Position numbers and translations under genes: made by a program
The notes under the pieces: model-generated
The model's database searches: none
What the model saw: the letters and a program-made list of their open reading frames with translations, nothing else
What the model was told of the DNA's origin: nothing
Source: Gnetum montanum
Lineage: Eukaryota; Streptophyta; Gnetopsida; Gnetales; Gnetaceae
Reading direction: 5' to 3'
Assembly (NCBI GenBank): GCA_015680685.1
Contig: MNCI01029688.1
Coordinates: forward strand, 259,132 to 323,131
DNA: 64,000 nucleotides
Part shown: positions 11,070 through 22,337 of the stretch, in pieces
How the letters are laid out: the number at the start of each line of letters is the position of its first letter
Numbering within the stretch: position 1 is the first letter of the stretch

Positions 11070-11642
11070 ATGTCTCCTTCACATAAAACCCATAACCTAT
11101 CACATGATGAGAACACTAGTAGGAAAAATGGTAGGATCTATATTGAAGAGAATTGAAGTGAATTACTAAATGCAAGCATCTCATATGCTCATTTAGATCC
11201 TTACTACATTTAAAGACTACATTTAATAGATGTAGACAACCCTATAGGGGTTGAAACAAGTCCTAGAACAAGGAGGTCCTCAAGGCTTAGGGCCTTATCT
11301 AAACCTAGAAAAGATGAATCAAGGGACCATAGGCGGAGATGTAGAAGCCATAATGATTCTCCTAGTTCATCATATTCCTCTTTCTCTTCAATGTCTAGTT
11401 CTAATGAAGATGAACATAGGTATAGAGATAGAGATACACTAAAGGGTCAAGATAAAGATAAAAATAGAATGCAAAGACAAGATGAAAGACATTAAACTAC
11501 GCATAGATGAGATCATCACTATTAGATAAATAGAAATAGAGATTATCACCATGACATATTTGATGAAGGTAAATCCTTGTCGGCTACCAGGAGCATGATA
11601 CAAATTAGGGAGGTAGTTCAAATACCTCGTAGGCATCAAACA
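11070..11642 (+). pseudogene. gag 5' half of L1, interrupted by L2 (copy 1)
   Basis: ATG at 11070 opens MSPSHKTHNLSHDENTSRKN, comparable in position to the MSFSQDYDN start of N2 gag. It continues through ISYAHLDPYY, an Arg-rich segment and a poly-Ser run to IREVVQIPRRHQ, where the L2 LTR begins. The other half resumes at 25560. Stops (TAG, TAA) interrupt it. Confidence 0.7.
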
Positions 11643-12508
11643 TGATGAAGTATCTTCCTTAGGGTGCATTAACGGGATACTGCCAATGCAATCCTATCAA
11701 TGTGATCTCGTCAATGCGGTGACATCAATGCATGGTTTGATGCATTGATGTGACCATATTGACATAGTGTCTTCTCTTATCTATAAATACATGCTCACCA
11801 GCCATATTTATGGCATCCATTCATTATTTGCTAATTGAACTCTTGCATTTTTATCTTCCCAAAGTTAGAATATTTTCTAAGTTCCCGTAGTAGGAGTAAG
11901 AAGTATACGAATCTTTATTGAAGCATTGATGAACCTGAGCACCTTAATGTGAATGATAATAAAGATGAGCTTTCTTCATAAACCTCAAAGCAATTGAAAT
12001 TAATTTAATGTTTAATTTAAATACATTTATTATTTGAGAAATTTACTTTAATGAATTCAATTAATTAATTAGTTATTGATTAATTAATACACATTAGTAC
12101 AACCATTTTAAGCATATGTTAATGTTTGGTAATCCTAATAGTAGTTAACGGTTAGTAACCTAATAACATTGCAACATGGTTTAGGATGTGTACAGTAAAT
12201 GGAAATGGATGCTTATGTTAGTATTAGTTAAGATATTAGTTAGTTGTTAGATTAATTAAACATTTAATTAATTTATTTTTAGCACTTATGTGAATTAAGT
12301 GAAAAATATAAAATGATAAAAATCATATACCTTGGTTACACTTAACCATATCATTGCATTGCACAAGTAAAACTAAGAAGACAATGATCACATTTGTTAG
12401 AGTGACTGAGTATACTTAGAGAGCTAAAGTCTATGAAATTCAACCAAATTTCTTAATGAACACTATTGATTCATATGGTTGGGCATAGGGGTTACTTACC
12501 ACTCATCA
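11643..12508 (+). repeat. 5' LTR of L2 copy 1
   Basis: It begins TGATGAAGTA and ends CCACTCATCA (866 bp). U3 has several TCAATG/CATTGA units between 11690 and 11765 and a TATAAATA box at 11782-11789. It is followed immediately by the PBS. Confidence 0.85.
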
Positions 12509-12527
12509 TTGGCATCATTGTTGAGGA
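12509..12527 (+). other. Primer-binding site of L2 copy 1
   Basis: TTGGCATCATTGTTGAGGA. Compared with the complement of tRNA-Asp (TGGCGCCGTTGCCGGGGA) there are six differences, all C-to-T or G-to-A. Confidence 0.75.
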
Positions 12528-12659
12528 CTTTAGTTAGCTACATGTGCTATTTAGAAATTAGTAAAATTATATAATGATGTTTTAATGGACTCAAAAGTTA
12601 AGATCATTAAGAAAGATAATAATAATAATAAAAGCACACTATTTTTCTTTCAATTTGAT

Positions 12660-15055
12660 ATGGCTTCTTCTCATAGGGGAGATTCTCCATTTCCATACAA
12701 AGGTAGATCTAATCAATGGCTCAAAGGGTCAAAATCGCCAATTCCCCAATAATGCAAAGTCGTCTATATTGATCTCGATGAGTATGTGCTAGACTTCACC
12801 TTCATCCTAATCGATTAGTTCTTGCAATGGAGGGACATGGAGAAAAACATTGTGTTGCCACATAATCGATCAATTCTTGCAATGCTACTCCAAACTCTCA
12901 TGAAATTGGGCATCCATGGGCCCAATGCTAAATACGTTGTGTAGGACCATGACTATCAGGATTATCATTCCACTAATGCATAACGGAAGAAAGATCAGCA
13001 AGCTCTACAAAGTGTTAAAAGGAAAATAGTTCATGAACCCTTGTTCGTAATGGACTAGAAGGAAGATAAGGATGCTTTCTCTTGGGATTCTCAAAACACT
13101 AACAGTCCTCCCTTCTTCTTTGATGAAGGAGGCCCTAACCAAAATTTATAGTCCACTGTAAAAAATCTTGGTTTAGGAAAGAACAAGTCCCATGATCATG
13201 TGGGCTCTAAAAGAGCGAGTCAAGGTAGGAACAAGCATAAGCACTAAGACAAAGATAGATATGGTGAGCATGGTTGTGACAAAAGAAGAGGGAGTAGCAG
13301 GAAATGCACCGGTGCTAGCTCTCCTTCCTCCTCACCTTCGATGTCCTCATCTTCTTCCTCCTCCAACTTTGACCAAAGCCATAAAGTACGTGACCATGAT
13401 GGAGGTGCTTAGTGAGGTAGAGATGATCATAGGGCCTGCTAGAAAATTAGAGACAAGGGGCATGGACAATCAAGGAAGGCCAATCATCATCAATGAAAGT
13501 ATAGTAGAGGACATCATAGGCATCATGATCATCACTAAGGCTATGACTTTGATGAGGCTTTGCTTGCAACAAGGAAAATGTTAAACATTAAAAAGGCCAT
13601 GAGAATTCCAATGAGGCATGTGAAAGATAGTAGAATTAAAAGGTTGGATATGAATAATATCCTCAGGTTCAAAAGGGGATACAACTAAGATCCAAAAAAT
13701 CATCTTCAAGCCTCTCATGATAACTATGCCTTACAAAATGTGGAAAATGAATGGAAAAAAATAAAGCTTTTCCCAAGGATGCTCATGAAGGAGGCTAAAA
13801 GGTGGTATCTGTCCTTAGAGTTGGAATCAATCAAACGATGGAGTATGATGCTTAAACTATTTAATGACAAGTATCAAATGTACTCTTGAGTGTCTAATAA
13901 GAGGAAGCATATCCAAGGGTGGAGACAAGCAACATATGAATCCTTGGATGTAGCCATGGGTAGATATTACTCTCTATTTCATAGGTGCCTAGGCCATGAC
14001 TTTTCTCAGCTAGAGTAGTTCCTCCATATCATAGAAGAATTCTTGGGGTCTATGCCCAAGGGAAACTTTTAGAACTTAGAAAACATCAAATCCAAAGGTT
14101 GATTAAGAAAGTTGCTAAAGAAGAAGAAGAGTTGAGAAAAAGGAAAAGTATGGAGGAGTACAACTAGGATACTTCCATCTAAAAAAGGAAAGTCTAGTTT
14201 TATGACAACAAGGAGGAGGCACCACTTGATGAAGCAATGCAATGTAAAACATTGCCAATCCAAAAATATATTTCTGAAATATTAGCTAAGGTAGACAAAA
14301 TGTGGGATTATTTGGACAAAAAATTCCAAACTACTCTTAGAATTTTTGAGGAGTCAAAAGAGCAAGGTAACTAAAAAATAATGAAAGAAACTGAACATGC
14401 CTATCAAAGGGGTAAGGGCAAAGCTACTACCGTTGAAGATGTTGTGGAATCTGAGATAGATGATGATGGTGGATGTGACATTTTCCACTATGAGCATCCT
14501 GAGGGATGTTATTCCATTGTGACACATGGTGTATGTGTTGAATATAAGATGGCAAGAAGGCAAGAACATAGAAGGCTAACTTATCCTCAAGGAAACTATA
14601 GGTAGTTCCACTAACAACAAGCCTACTATCTAAGTAGAGCTCCAGCCCAACCTCCTGAGTAGTACTAGAATTGGTAACATCCACAATCATGGGGGTTGCT
14701 ACCACGAAGGTAGAAATACCCTTATCAATAGCTAGATTTCTATGGGTACTATGTTCAACAACTAATATTTTTATGTGACTCTTCTAGTCATGCCTCCTTT
14801 CAACATCACTACTACCTTTCTAAATACTACAAAGCTCAATATCCAAGAGGGGAATCCCCATTTCCTTTCTACCCTCCTCAACCTTGTACACATGTACCTC
14901 TGTCCTCAACTTAATTACTGCCAGCTCCATTCATGTAGGATAAAATTCCTTCCCAGCTATAGCAAAGAAACATCACAAGGGCTGCTAACTTACAACCAAC
15001 TCCTTAGCCAAGTGGGTCAGAGAACATACCCCAAAAATGACCTTTCTTCTAAATA
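12660..15055 (+). pseudogene. gag of L2 copy 1
   Basis: ATG at 12660 opens MASSHRGDSPFPY; the second copy starts MGSFHRGDSPLPY at 44996. A His/Asp/Arg-rich and poly-Ser region follows (about 13170-13560), then the capsid domain (about 13640-14050) with RIKRLDMNNILRF, EAKRWYLSLELESI, LFNDKY and ESLDVAMGRYYSLFHRC. This last series matches the Athila retrotransposon gag pattern of an aromatic-rich stretch and then DESLYEAWERFKDLLRRCP. The zinc-knuckle-like motif CDIFHYEHPEGC at 14474 has lost its second Cys. A Pro/Tyr-rich tail runs to about 15055. TAG stops and several frameshifts make it a pseudogene. Confidence 0.8.
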
Positions 15056-15119
15056 AATAATCCTTCTAAGCTCTCATAAGCATTTGCGACTAATGAAATT
15101 ACTTCTCCCTTATCCTCTA

Positions 15120-18100
15120 CAACCTGATTCAAGGTCCCTTCAAATAAAATGCCTTCCAAATTACATACTATAATGTTGACCCATGTAGTAATAGATTAGA
15201 TTAAGGCTAGCAACCTTTGCAAGAAAAGATCTAATCTCAAAAGTCCCCTAATTTATTTGCAAATGACTTAGAATGAGCCTTGCTAAGCTCTTTTGGACTT
15301 AGATTTTGGTGTGAATTTTGTTCCCCATGAAATGTACAAATCCTAGATTCATCCTTCACTCAAGAAGAGCAACATTCCTCTTATGTTGGGAGATCAGCCC
15401 ATCACCATTCCCTTGGAATTGGTGGAGGACATTCTGACCACCATCTGTCGATGGTTCTATCCTATTGACTTCCTAGTGATTTGTAAAGCCAATTGCAAGG
15501 GGGACTTCTCCACCATCATGGGAAGGACTTGACTAAGCACAATAGATGCATAGTTGAGAATCGAAGACCTCTCCTTGAAAATTTTCAAGGAAAATGATTT
15601 TGGAAAGATCAATAGGAAGCATGTTTCATGCATTGCAGACAATGACATAGGGTGTAACTATTTGTAGAAATTATAAACCATGAAAAGCACATCAATCAAA
15701 GCATGCAGACAATGTGCCAATGTGATAAAAATTTAAAGGTGTCTATATGCAATAACTAAAAAATAGGAGGGCACCTAGTGGATGAAAGCTAATGTAGAAT
15801 GTAGTTCAACAATATGCATGAAATTAACTGAGAGTTTTATGAGTGCCTACATTAAAGGCATGGATGAACTGGAGAAAGTTCATCGTTAACTCTCTAATGA
15901 TGAACTTGATGACACCAAATAGAAGAGTTGGAGATCCTTGAATGTTTTAAATAGGACTCCCTTGAGTTGAAAAAACTACCAACTGAAATGAAGTATATTT
16001 TTATAAAAAATGGTAGGCTAGTTATTATCAATGCAAATCTTACTCTTGTGTAGAAAAAGAAGTTGTTGGAGGTGATCAACAAATGGCCAACAACCTTTAC
16101 TTGAAAATATCTTGAATTCATTAGGGTTGATCCTAGGATATGCCAACACTGCATCTACATGGATCCTTCCATGAAGTGAAAGAGGTAGCCACAATAACGG
16201 TTGAATCCTAAATTAAAGAAAATCATCAAAGAGGATATTAAACAATTCCTCAAGGCAAGGTTCATCTATCCCATTAAGGATAGCAAGTGGGTTAGCCCAC
16301 TTGCGATAGTGCTAAAGAAAGATGAAAAATGGAGGGTCTACATTGATTTCAGGCTATTGAACATGGCAACATAAAAAAATAAATTTTCATTATCATTTGT
16401 GAAGTAGGTGTTGGAAACCATTTCTAGGCATTGCTACTATAGCTTTCTGAATGGTTATTGTGACTATAACAAAATTTAGATTGCACCAAAACATTGAGCC
16501 AAAATAACATTCATGAGTTCTTGGAGGATTTTCATGTATAGAAAGATGTTTTTTTACCTATGAAATACCCCTACTACATTTGAACATCTTGTCCTAAGCA
16601 TCTTCCAATAGTAGATTGGTAGCAGGATGGAAGTCTTCATGGATGATTTCTCCACCTATGGGGCTACATTTGAGCAATTCCTAGGCCATCTTGAGCAAGT
16701 GTTTAAAAGTTGTGTGGATACAAAATTTTGGCTCAACTAGTAGAAAAGCCACTTGATGTTCCAGGAAGGCATTATTCTAGGATACAACATTTCAAAAAAA
16801 GGAATCAAGGTGGACCTTGAAAAAAATAAGGGTCATTCCTTGGATACATTGGCTACTATCGATGATTCATTGAGAATTTCTCTAAGATTGCTAAATTATT
16901 GGTGGAGCTAACAAAGAAGGATGCTCCATTTGTCTAGACTAAGGAATGCAAATGTGCATTCTAGTAGCTCAAGAAAAAGCTTGTAGAAACTCCAATTCTA
17001 TGAGTACTAAACTAGACCAGACTTTTCAACATCATGATGGATGCATCAAATTATGCCTTGGGAGTCATGCTCATGTAGTTGGATAATCAAAAATGTCCTT
17101 ACTATATTCATTGTGCAAGATGAGGCATTATGGATGCACAACTTAACTACATCATAATAGAGAAAGAATTAATGGTAGTGATGTTTGCCTTGGAAAAATT
17201 TAGGCACTATGTGCTTGGATACAAGATGTTTATGCAGATAGATCATAGTCTAATTCGATTCCTCATGAACAAACCAATTGTGATCCCTCATTTCATATGG
17301 TGGTTGGTAATCTTATAAGAATTCAATCTTATGATGGTAGATCGAAAGGGAACCGAGAATGTGGTTGCTAACCACTTGTCTCAGTTATGATGGGACAACA
17401 AAGAGAAGAAGAGCCCATTATTAGATCAATTTCCTAATGAAATTATTTTTACCAACACTATAATTGAATAAATACCCATTAAATGCAATTAGTACAATCA
17501 CATTCTCACCTATCTTCTCACTTATGAGATTCCACAGGAGTGGAACAATAAGAAGAAATAATAGTTTCTTAACTAGGAAAAATGCTTCATAGAGATTAAT
17601 AGATACCTTTATAAGATGTGCAATGATGACCTAGTTTGTTGGTGTGTTCCTGATGTTGATCAACTTCACATTATCCAAGATACTCATGAGGGCCCTTGTG
17701 GGGGCTACTACCAATACTTTTCAAGGATGCTCAACACTTTGTTTGCTCCTATAAACACTAGCAATGTAATGGTTGAATGACTACTCATATGGAGGAACCT
17801 TAGTAATGGATTTAACCACATGAGCCCTTTGACATCTAGGGCATTGACTTCATGGATCCCATCACATCCATGTTAAATGGAAAGGTATACATCATAGTCA
17901 CTATTGAATATTATACAAAATGGATAGAAGCTGCATCCATCACTGATGACACATCTTCTATGGTTACTCAATTTATACAACAAAATGGTGTAAATAGGTT
18001 TGGAATACCACATGCACTTATTTCTGATAATGGTACTCATTTTATAGGCACTACCTTTGAAAAGTTCATGCAATGCTTGGGGGTTGTACATAAATTAACA

Positions 18101-18700
18101 TCCTACCACCCTAAAGCCAATGGTTAAGCAAAGGTTACAAGTATGGAAATCACAAAAATACTAACCAAAACTATTAGTAAATATAGGAGGGATTGGAGCA
18201 CAAAACTAAACAATGCCATTTGGAGCTATGGATCCACATGGAAACTTTCTATTGGCTACTCTCCCTATGAGGTTCTATATAGAAAATTACCAAGTTTGAC
18301 TATGCAAGTAGAGCTCTATACACTATCAACAACTTGTGAGCTTGACCTTGACCTAAGTGTAGCACAAAAAGAAAGATTGATGAACATCAACTTGCTAGAC
18401 AAGAATCGATTGGTAGCCCTATCATCTAACAAGTTACATAAGGCATTCAACAAGTAACAACATGACCTTAGAAGAAGAAAAGTAAAATTTCAACTAGGAG
18501 ATAGGGTCCTCTACTAGAATCCCACACACATATTGCAAATAAGCAAGTTCCAAATGTTGTGGAAGGGGCCTTATATTATCTACAAACGCTTTCCTTCTAG
18601 GTTTATCTTAATATACAAACCTAAAAGCATAAACAAGAAATTGTTGGTCAAAATGTAACAAATAAAACCTTTCCATGAGCCTAAGAGAGCCAGTGATAAA
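15120..18700 (+). pseudogene. pol of L2 copy 1 (protease, RT, RNase H, integrase)
   Basis: Protease: ALLDLDFGVNFVPHEMYK near 15285-15340 corresponds to the LLDLGASVNL active-site region. Reverse transcriptase: about 16200-16800, with FLNGYCDYN where FLDGYSGYN is usual (catalytic Asp changed to Asn) and VFMDDFSTYG at 16633-16662. RNase H: about 17030-17390, keeping DASNYALG, the EKELMVV Glu and DHS. Integrase: about 17600-18480, with YYTKWIEA (first catalytic Asp is Glu), LISDNGTHF (second Asp kept) and a NG-stop-AKVT end where the catalytic Glu is Lys. About 50 bases of the HHCC zinc-binding region are deleted near 17705. Gene order PR-RT-RH-IN is that of Ty3/gypsy. Many TAG codons stand where relatives have CAG. 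Confidence 0.85.
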
Positions 18701-18779
18701 AACACCTCAACGGATGGACATGCACACTTAATTTTTTATATCTCCTCCTTCTAATGTAGTCATGGCGGAGATGGCCATC

Positions 18780-18960
18780 CATGCTAATTAATCAAAATGG
18801 CTTCTCAATTTTTTATATTTTCTATTTTTGATACTTTTTGTTTTACACAATCTTTAGTACATTTTTTTCTTTCTTAAATATTTTACAATTTCTTCTATAT
18901 TTTACTTTATTTTATTTGGATTTTTCTACTACTTTTCTAATGTTTTGTTTTATTTTCCTT
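18780..18960 (+). other. T-rich tract after pol (L2 copy 1)
   Basis: Runs such as TTTTTATATTTTCTATTTTTG directly follow the last pol codons. Same position and composition as the tracts in N1, N2 and E. Confidence 0.6.
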
Positions 18961-19642
18961 CATTAACACTAGGACTAAGTGCAACTATAGCTATTGATTG
19001 ATGATGGTTTGTACTATAATGTTATTTGATTACTGATCTCTAGATTCTATCTTTGAATTTTGGGATTAATAACTAAGACATGGTTTCTCTTTCATGATAA
19101 TAATTAGTGAGTCCACATCATCCACCAATCCAAAAAACTCTATGGTGTTCCCTTGTTTTGGAAATATGTAGTCTATTCTTAAATGAAACTTTTAACGAAT
19201 TTTTGACCTTGGTAGTTTCCAAACTTGGGAAGGATTAAATGGATAGACAAGGGTGTGACTTCAAGGGGATTTGATATTCTTTATACTTGCCTACCCTATT
19301 GGGTGCATCAGTGTTTTCATGGATTTCTCACCATTTTGCTATTGATCAATAATAGGAAGCTAAAATTCTTTGCATGGTGTGGTTTCCATCTAAAACAAAA
19401 AAAAATAGAAAAAAAAACACAATAATGAAAATTAAAAGCACATACGTTAGAAAAAATAATGGGCTAAAAGCACTAGTTACGGGACCAAAAAGACATGTTA
19501 CCCATGCTTGAAGGTCCCCTCTAACTAACATCCATCTCACTTCTTGCTTCCCTTTTCTTTTAGGAATGGTGATTAATCTATGGGGATATTCTTATGCCTT
19601 AAGGGGGTGGACCAATCTTGGAGTTGTATTGACCGAAATCAT
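18961..19642 (+). other. Conserved non-coding spacer, first part (L2 copy 1)
   Basis: Contains block I (AGTGAGTCCACATCATCCAC, 19106-19127), block II (AGGGTGTGACTTCAAGGGG, 19250-19284) and block III (19481-19519, core AAAGACATGTTACCCATGC, enclosed by GGGACC and GGTCCC). No supported ORF. The spacer is interrupted after AAATCAT at about 19642 and resumes at 21398. Confidence 0.6.
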
Positions 19643-21397
19643 CAGCATGAGATTGGAAGGGAAAAAAAAACATCGAAAGATCGTCGGATAGGCACAGTTG
19701 ACCCTGCCTTCGTGTGAGGGCAAGCTGGAAAAGAAAATGAAGCTAGAGTCTCTTGGATGGTCTACATGCAAATCAACCAAGGACTTCCCCGAATGTAAGC
19801 TATAGCTTGCGTTGGAGTTATCGTAATTGATGTACAAAATGTAAACAATGATGCACAAAATGCAAACAGAGCATATACAAAACTATATCATAAACAAAGC
19901 ATAAAACAAATTTAAAACAGAGTAAAAAATATAATGGAAGGAAAAAATGAACTATATTGTATTTCTTAGAATGAATGTGCACTAGTCAAACCATAGCTAT
20001 GCATGTGGATGGAAAGTCAAGTGCTAAGCCTTGAGGTGATATGCTTGCAGGTGCTTGGATGCTAGGATTTAGGTGCGCCTAAGCATCCAAAAGTTTCTAG
20101 TCAGTGTTTCCTAAGCTGTCAAGCTTCAAAATTGCCCACCTTGTATGTGAATGGATGCGGTATTTATAAGGTTTGGCTAGGCTCGGGTATGGAACTCATG
20201 GATGGATCAATGGCTGAGAAATAAGAGAAAAATGGATCATGTGACAGGTGTTAGATGGATAGCTACGTGTCAATTGAATGTGCGTAGGCAGGCTACATTC
20301 TTGATCGGATGCACTGTATCTTTTAACATGTATTGGCTTACACAAGCTAGCTTATGCCCATGGAAGAAGATACAATTTGTAGTGTAAGAGCTTGAAAAGC
20401 TCACAAATGATGAAAATTTACAATGAAAATGATAATGTACAACAAGAGAGATTGACTCTAGCTCACTTGAAACTTCTCGGTCCCTGAATTGACTGCTGTA
20501 GAATGTTGATTTAAGTGGTTTTGTGGCTGTTTGAGGCATCTCTGTTTCACTAGAGCTTCTAGCATGAGTTGATTTTGTCTTGGCATGTCCTCAACATGTG
20601 TTTGACATGCTTTTGATTGAGCGTGATCAGTACTCATGCTGGACTCACACTGCACTCACGCTGCCAGCATGACCTTAGCGTAACCTCAATGTGACTTGAT
20701 GAAAAGGACACATTTCACACCAAATTTTGATCTTTGAAGATTGTTCTTTAAGTACAAAAATTGTATGGTAATGGGTGACCTTGAGAGTGATCTGCAAGTC
20801 AAAAATTAAGCTTGGATGTGCCTTGTTTTAAACCACTTTTGGTAGCTCACGCTGGACTCATGTTGCCAGCGTGAGCTCAGCGTGACCATAGTGTGAGCTA
20901 CAAAAACTTTGCAATTTTGGACCTAAAATCTGGAATTCTGGAAGCTAGCACTTGAAGTTGTCAACAATGAACCCTAAGGATGACTTGCACCTTTGAAATC
21001 AAATCATTTCAACTCGGTTTTGAGGCTCTCAGAGTTGGTCACGTTGTACTCATGCTGCCAATGTGAGCTCAGCGTGACCACAACATGAGTGAGAAAATTT
21101 GTACAATTTGGACCAAAATTTAAACTCCCAAATGCTGAAACTTGAAGTGGATAGCAGTGACCTTGAGGATGAGTTGCACCAGTAGATTGGACCATCTTTG
21201 ACTTGATTTTGAAGTCGTTGGAGTTGCTCACGCTGAGGGAAAAGTAGCTTAACAAGCTAAGTGTGAGCAAGCCGAGCATGAGTTACATGCCTTAGTTAAA
21301 TTTTTGCCTCCTGAAAGCTAAAAAGTTCTTGAGTTGTTCTTGTTTCAAAGTGTTAGGCCAAAATTAGTGGTGTTTTAGGAGTGTCAATGCTAAGTCC
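19643..21397. mobile_element. Unclassified insertion in the L2 spacer
   Basis: Element E runs straight from ...AAAGTCAT to GAGGTTGGTTTTACTC (56797-56815); L2 has this DNA between the two. It is visibly richer in CG (ATCGAAAGATCGTCGG, GCGTGAG) than the surroundings, so it is probably younger. It carries a short tandem repeat array (20632-21286) and a TATTTATAAGG motif at 20160. No coding domain, terminal inverted repeat or target duplication was recognised. Boundaries are uncertain by a few bases. Confidence 0.55.
20632..21286. repeat. Tandem array of about 190-bp units with hairpin cores
   Basis: Four units have cores at 20632-20693, 20844-20900, 21036-21090 and 21221-21286. The core reads like GCTCACGCTGGACTCATG followed by CCAGCGTGAGCTCAGCGTGA, i.e. 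inverted GCTCACGCTG / CAGCGTGAGC arms. Between cores, GACCTTGAGGATGA and TTGCACC phrases recur. Units are diverged from each other. Confidence 0.65.
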
Positions 21398-22115
21398 CTA
21401 AAAGTGGTTGGTCTTTATTTGGACTAAGGATGGATGTTATTAGGTTATATTAACCACAAATACACAAGAGACTTCATGTAACCATGATACGAGACTCCAT
21501 TCTACTCTTCACCTCATCCACCTATGCTTCTGATCACTCACCTTACTATTGTTTTTCATGCTTTATTGTTTTTCTTAGTTTGATGTGTGAAAATTATTAG
21601 GTAGTTTCTTATGGGTTTTAGTCCTTAACTTATCATAACTATTAATCACCCATGGGGCCCATGAACTCCTTAGTTTGAGGCCATGCAAGGGAATTAAGGG
21701 CATGAGCCTACCATGGGGAGGATCCACTTGCATACTCCTTGGTTGGACTAGTTAAGTTCCTTGTTCCTTAGACATTTTTGCATTCAAACCATTCATGCTC
21801 CATGTCAATTGTGTCCAGTATTGCACTCCTTTTTAAGTTTTCTCCAATCATTCTCCTAATAAAATCTTCTTTTTGTGAATTATCTAGTCCTCTTCAAGCA
21901 TTTCTTCATGTTTTTGGCCTTTCTGGATCTCTATGAACTTCAATTTTATGCACAAACTCTTTATTTTNNNNNNNNNNNNNNNNNNNNNNNNNNNNNNNNN
22001 NNNNNNNNNNNNNNNNNNNNNNNNNNNNNNNNNNNNNNNNNNNNNNNNNNNNNNNNNNNNNNNNNNNNNNNNNNNNNNNNNNNNNNNNNNNNNNNNNTTT
22101 TCTAACTCCCAAAAG
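21398..22115 (+). other. L2 spacer, second part, with assembly gap
   Basis: Resumes homology to E at TGGACTAAGGATGGATGTTA. Block IV (AAGGGCATGAGCC, then TGGGGAGGATCCACTTG) is at 21685-21730. Bases 21968-22097 are N. The right flank TTTTCTAACTCCCAAAAGG matches E at 57668-57688 and the left flank aligns roughly with E before 57300. The gap therefore sits where E has its U3-like module and TATA box, and its true length is probably longer than 130. Confidence 0.65.
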
Positions 22116-22337
22116 GTTTAACCAATAAAATAATATTAAAATCACTAATTAAAGAGCATTAGACTTTTCCAATGAATTTTGGTAGTCATCTGATTAAAAA
22201 TAATATTAAAATAATATTAAAATGATTAGTCCTCCATGATCACAACTTGGCCAAGTGTCACTAATATCAGAGCCAATGTACCTAAAAGTTCTAAGTTACA
22301 CATCAAATGCTAATCTTTGGTCATGTTGTGACTACAG
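22116..22337 (+). other. Intron-like segment before ORF3 (L2 copy 1)
   Basis: Starts with AAAAG|GTTTAACC, has CTAAT at 22310-22314 and ends GACTACAG directly before ATG. The distance from CTAAT to AG is the same as in E to within a base. Length 222. Confidence 0.6.

Noticed and set aside
19643-21397. Helitron for the insertion in the L2 spacer (TC near the left end, CTAA near the right end)
   Set aside because: The right flank is A rather than T, no 3' hairpin next to CTRR was evident, and no Rep/helicase coding is present. Boundaries are too uncertain.
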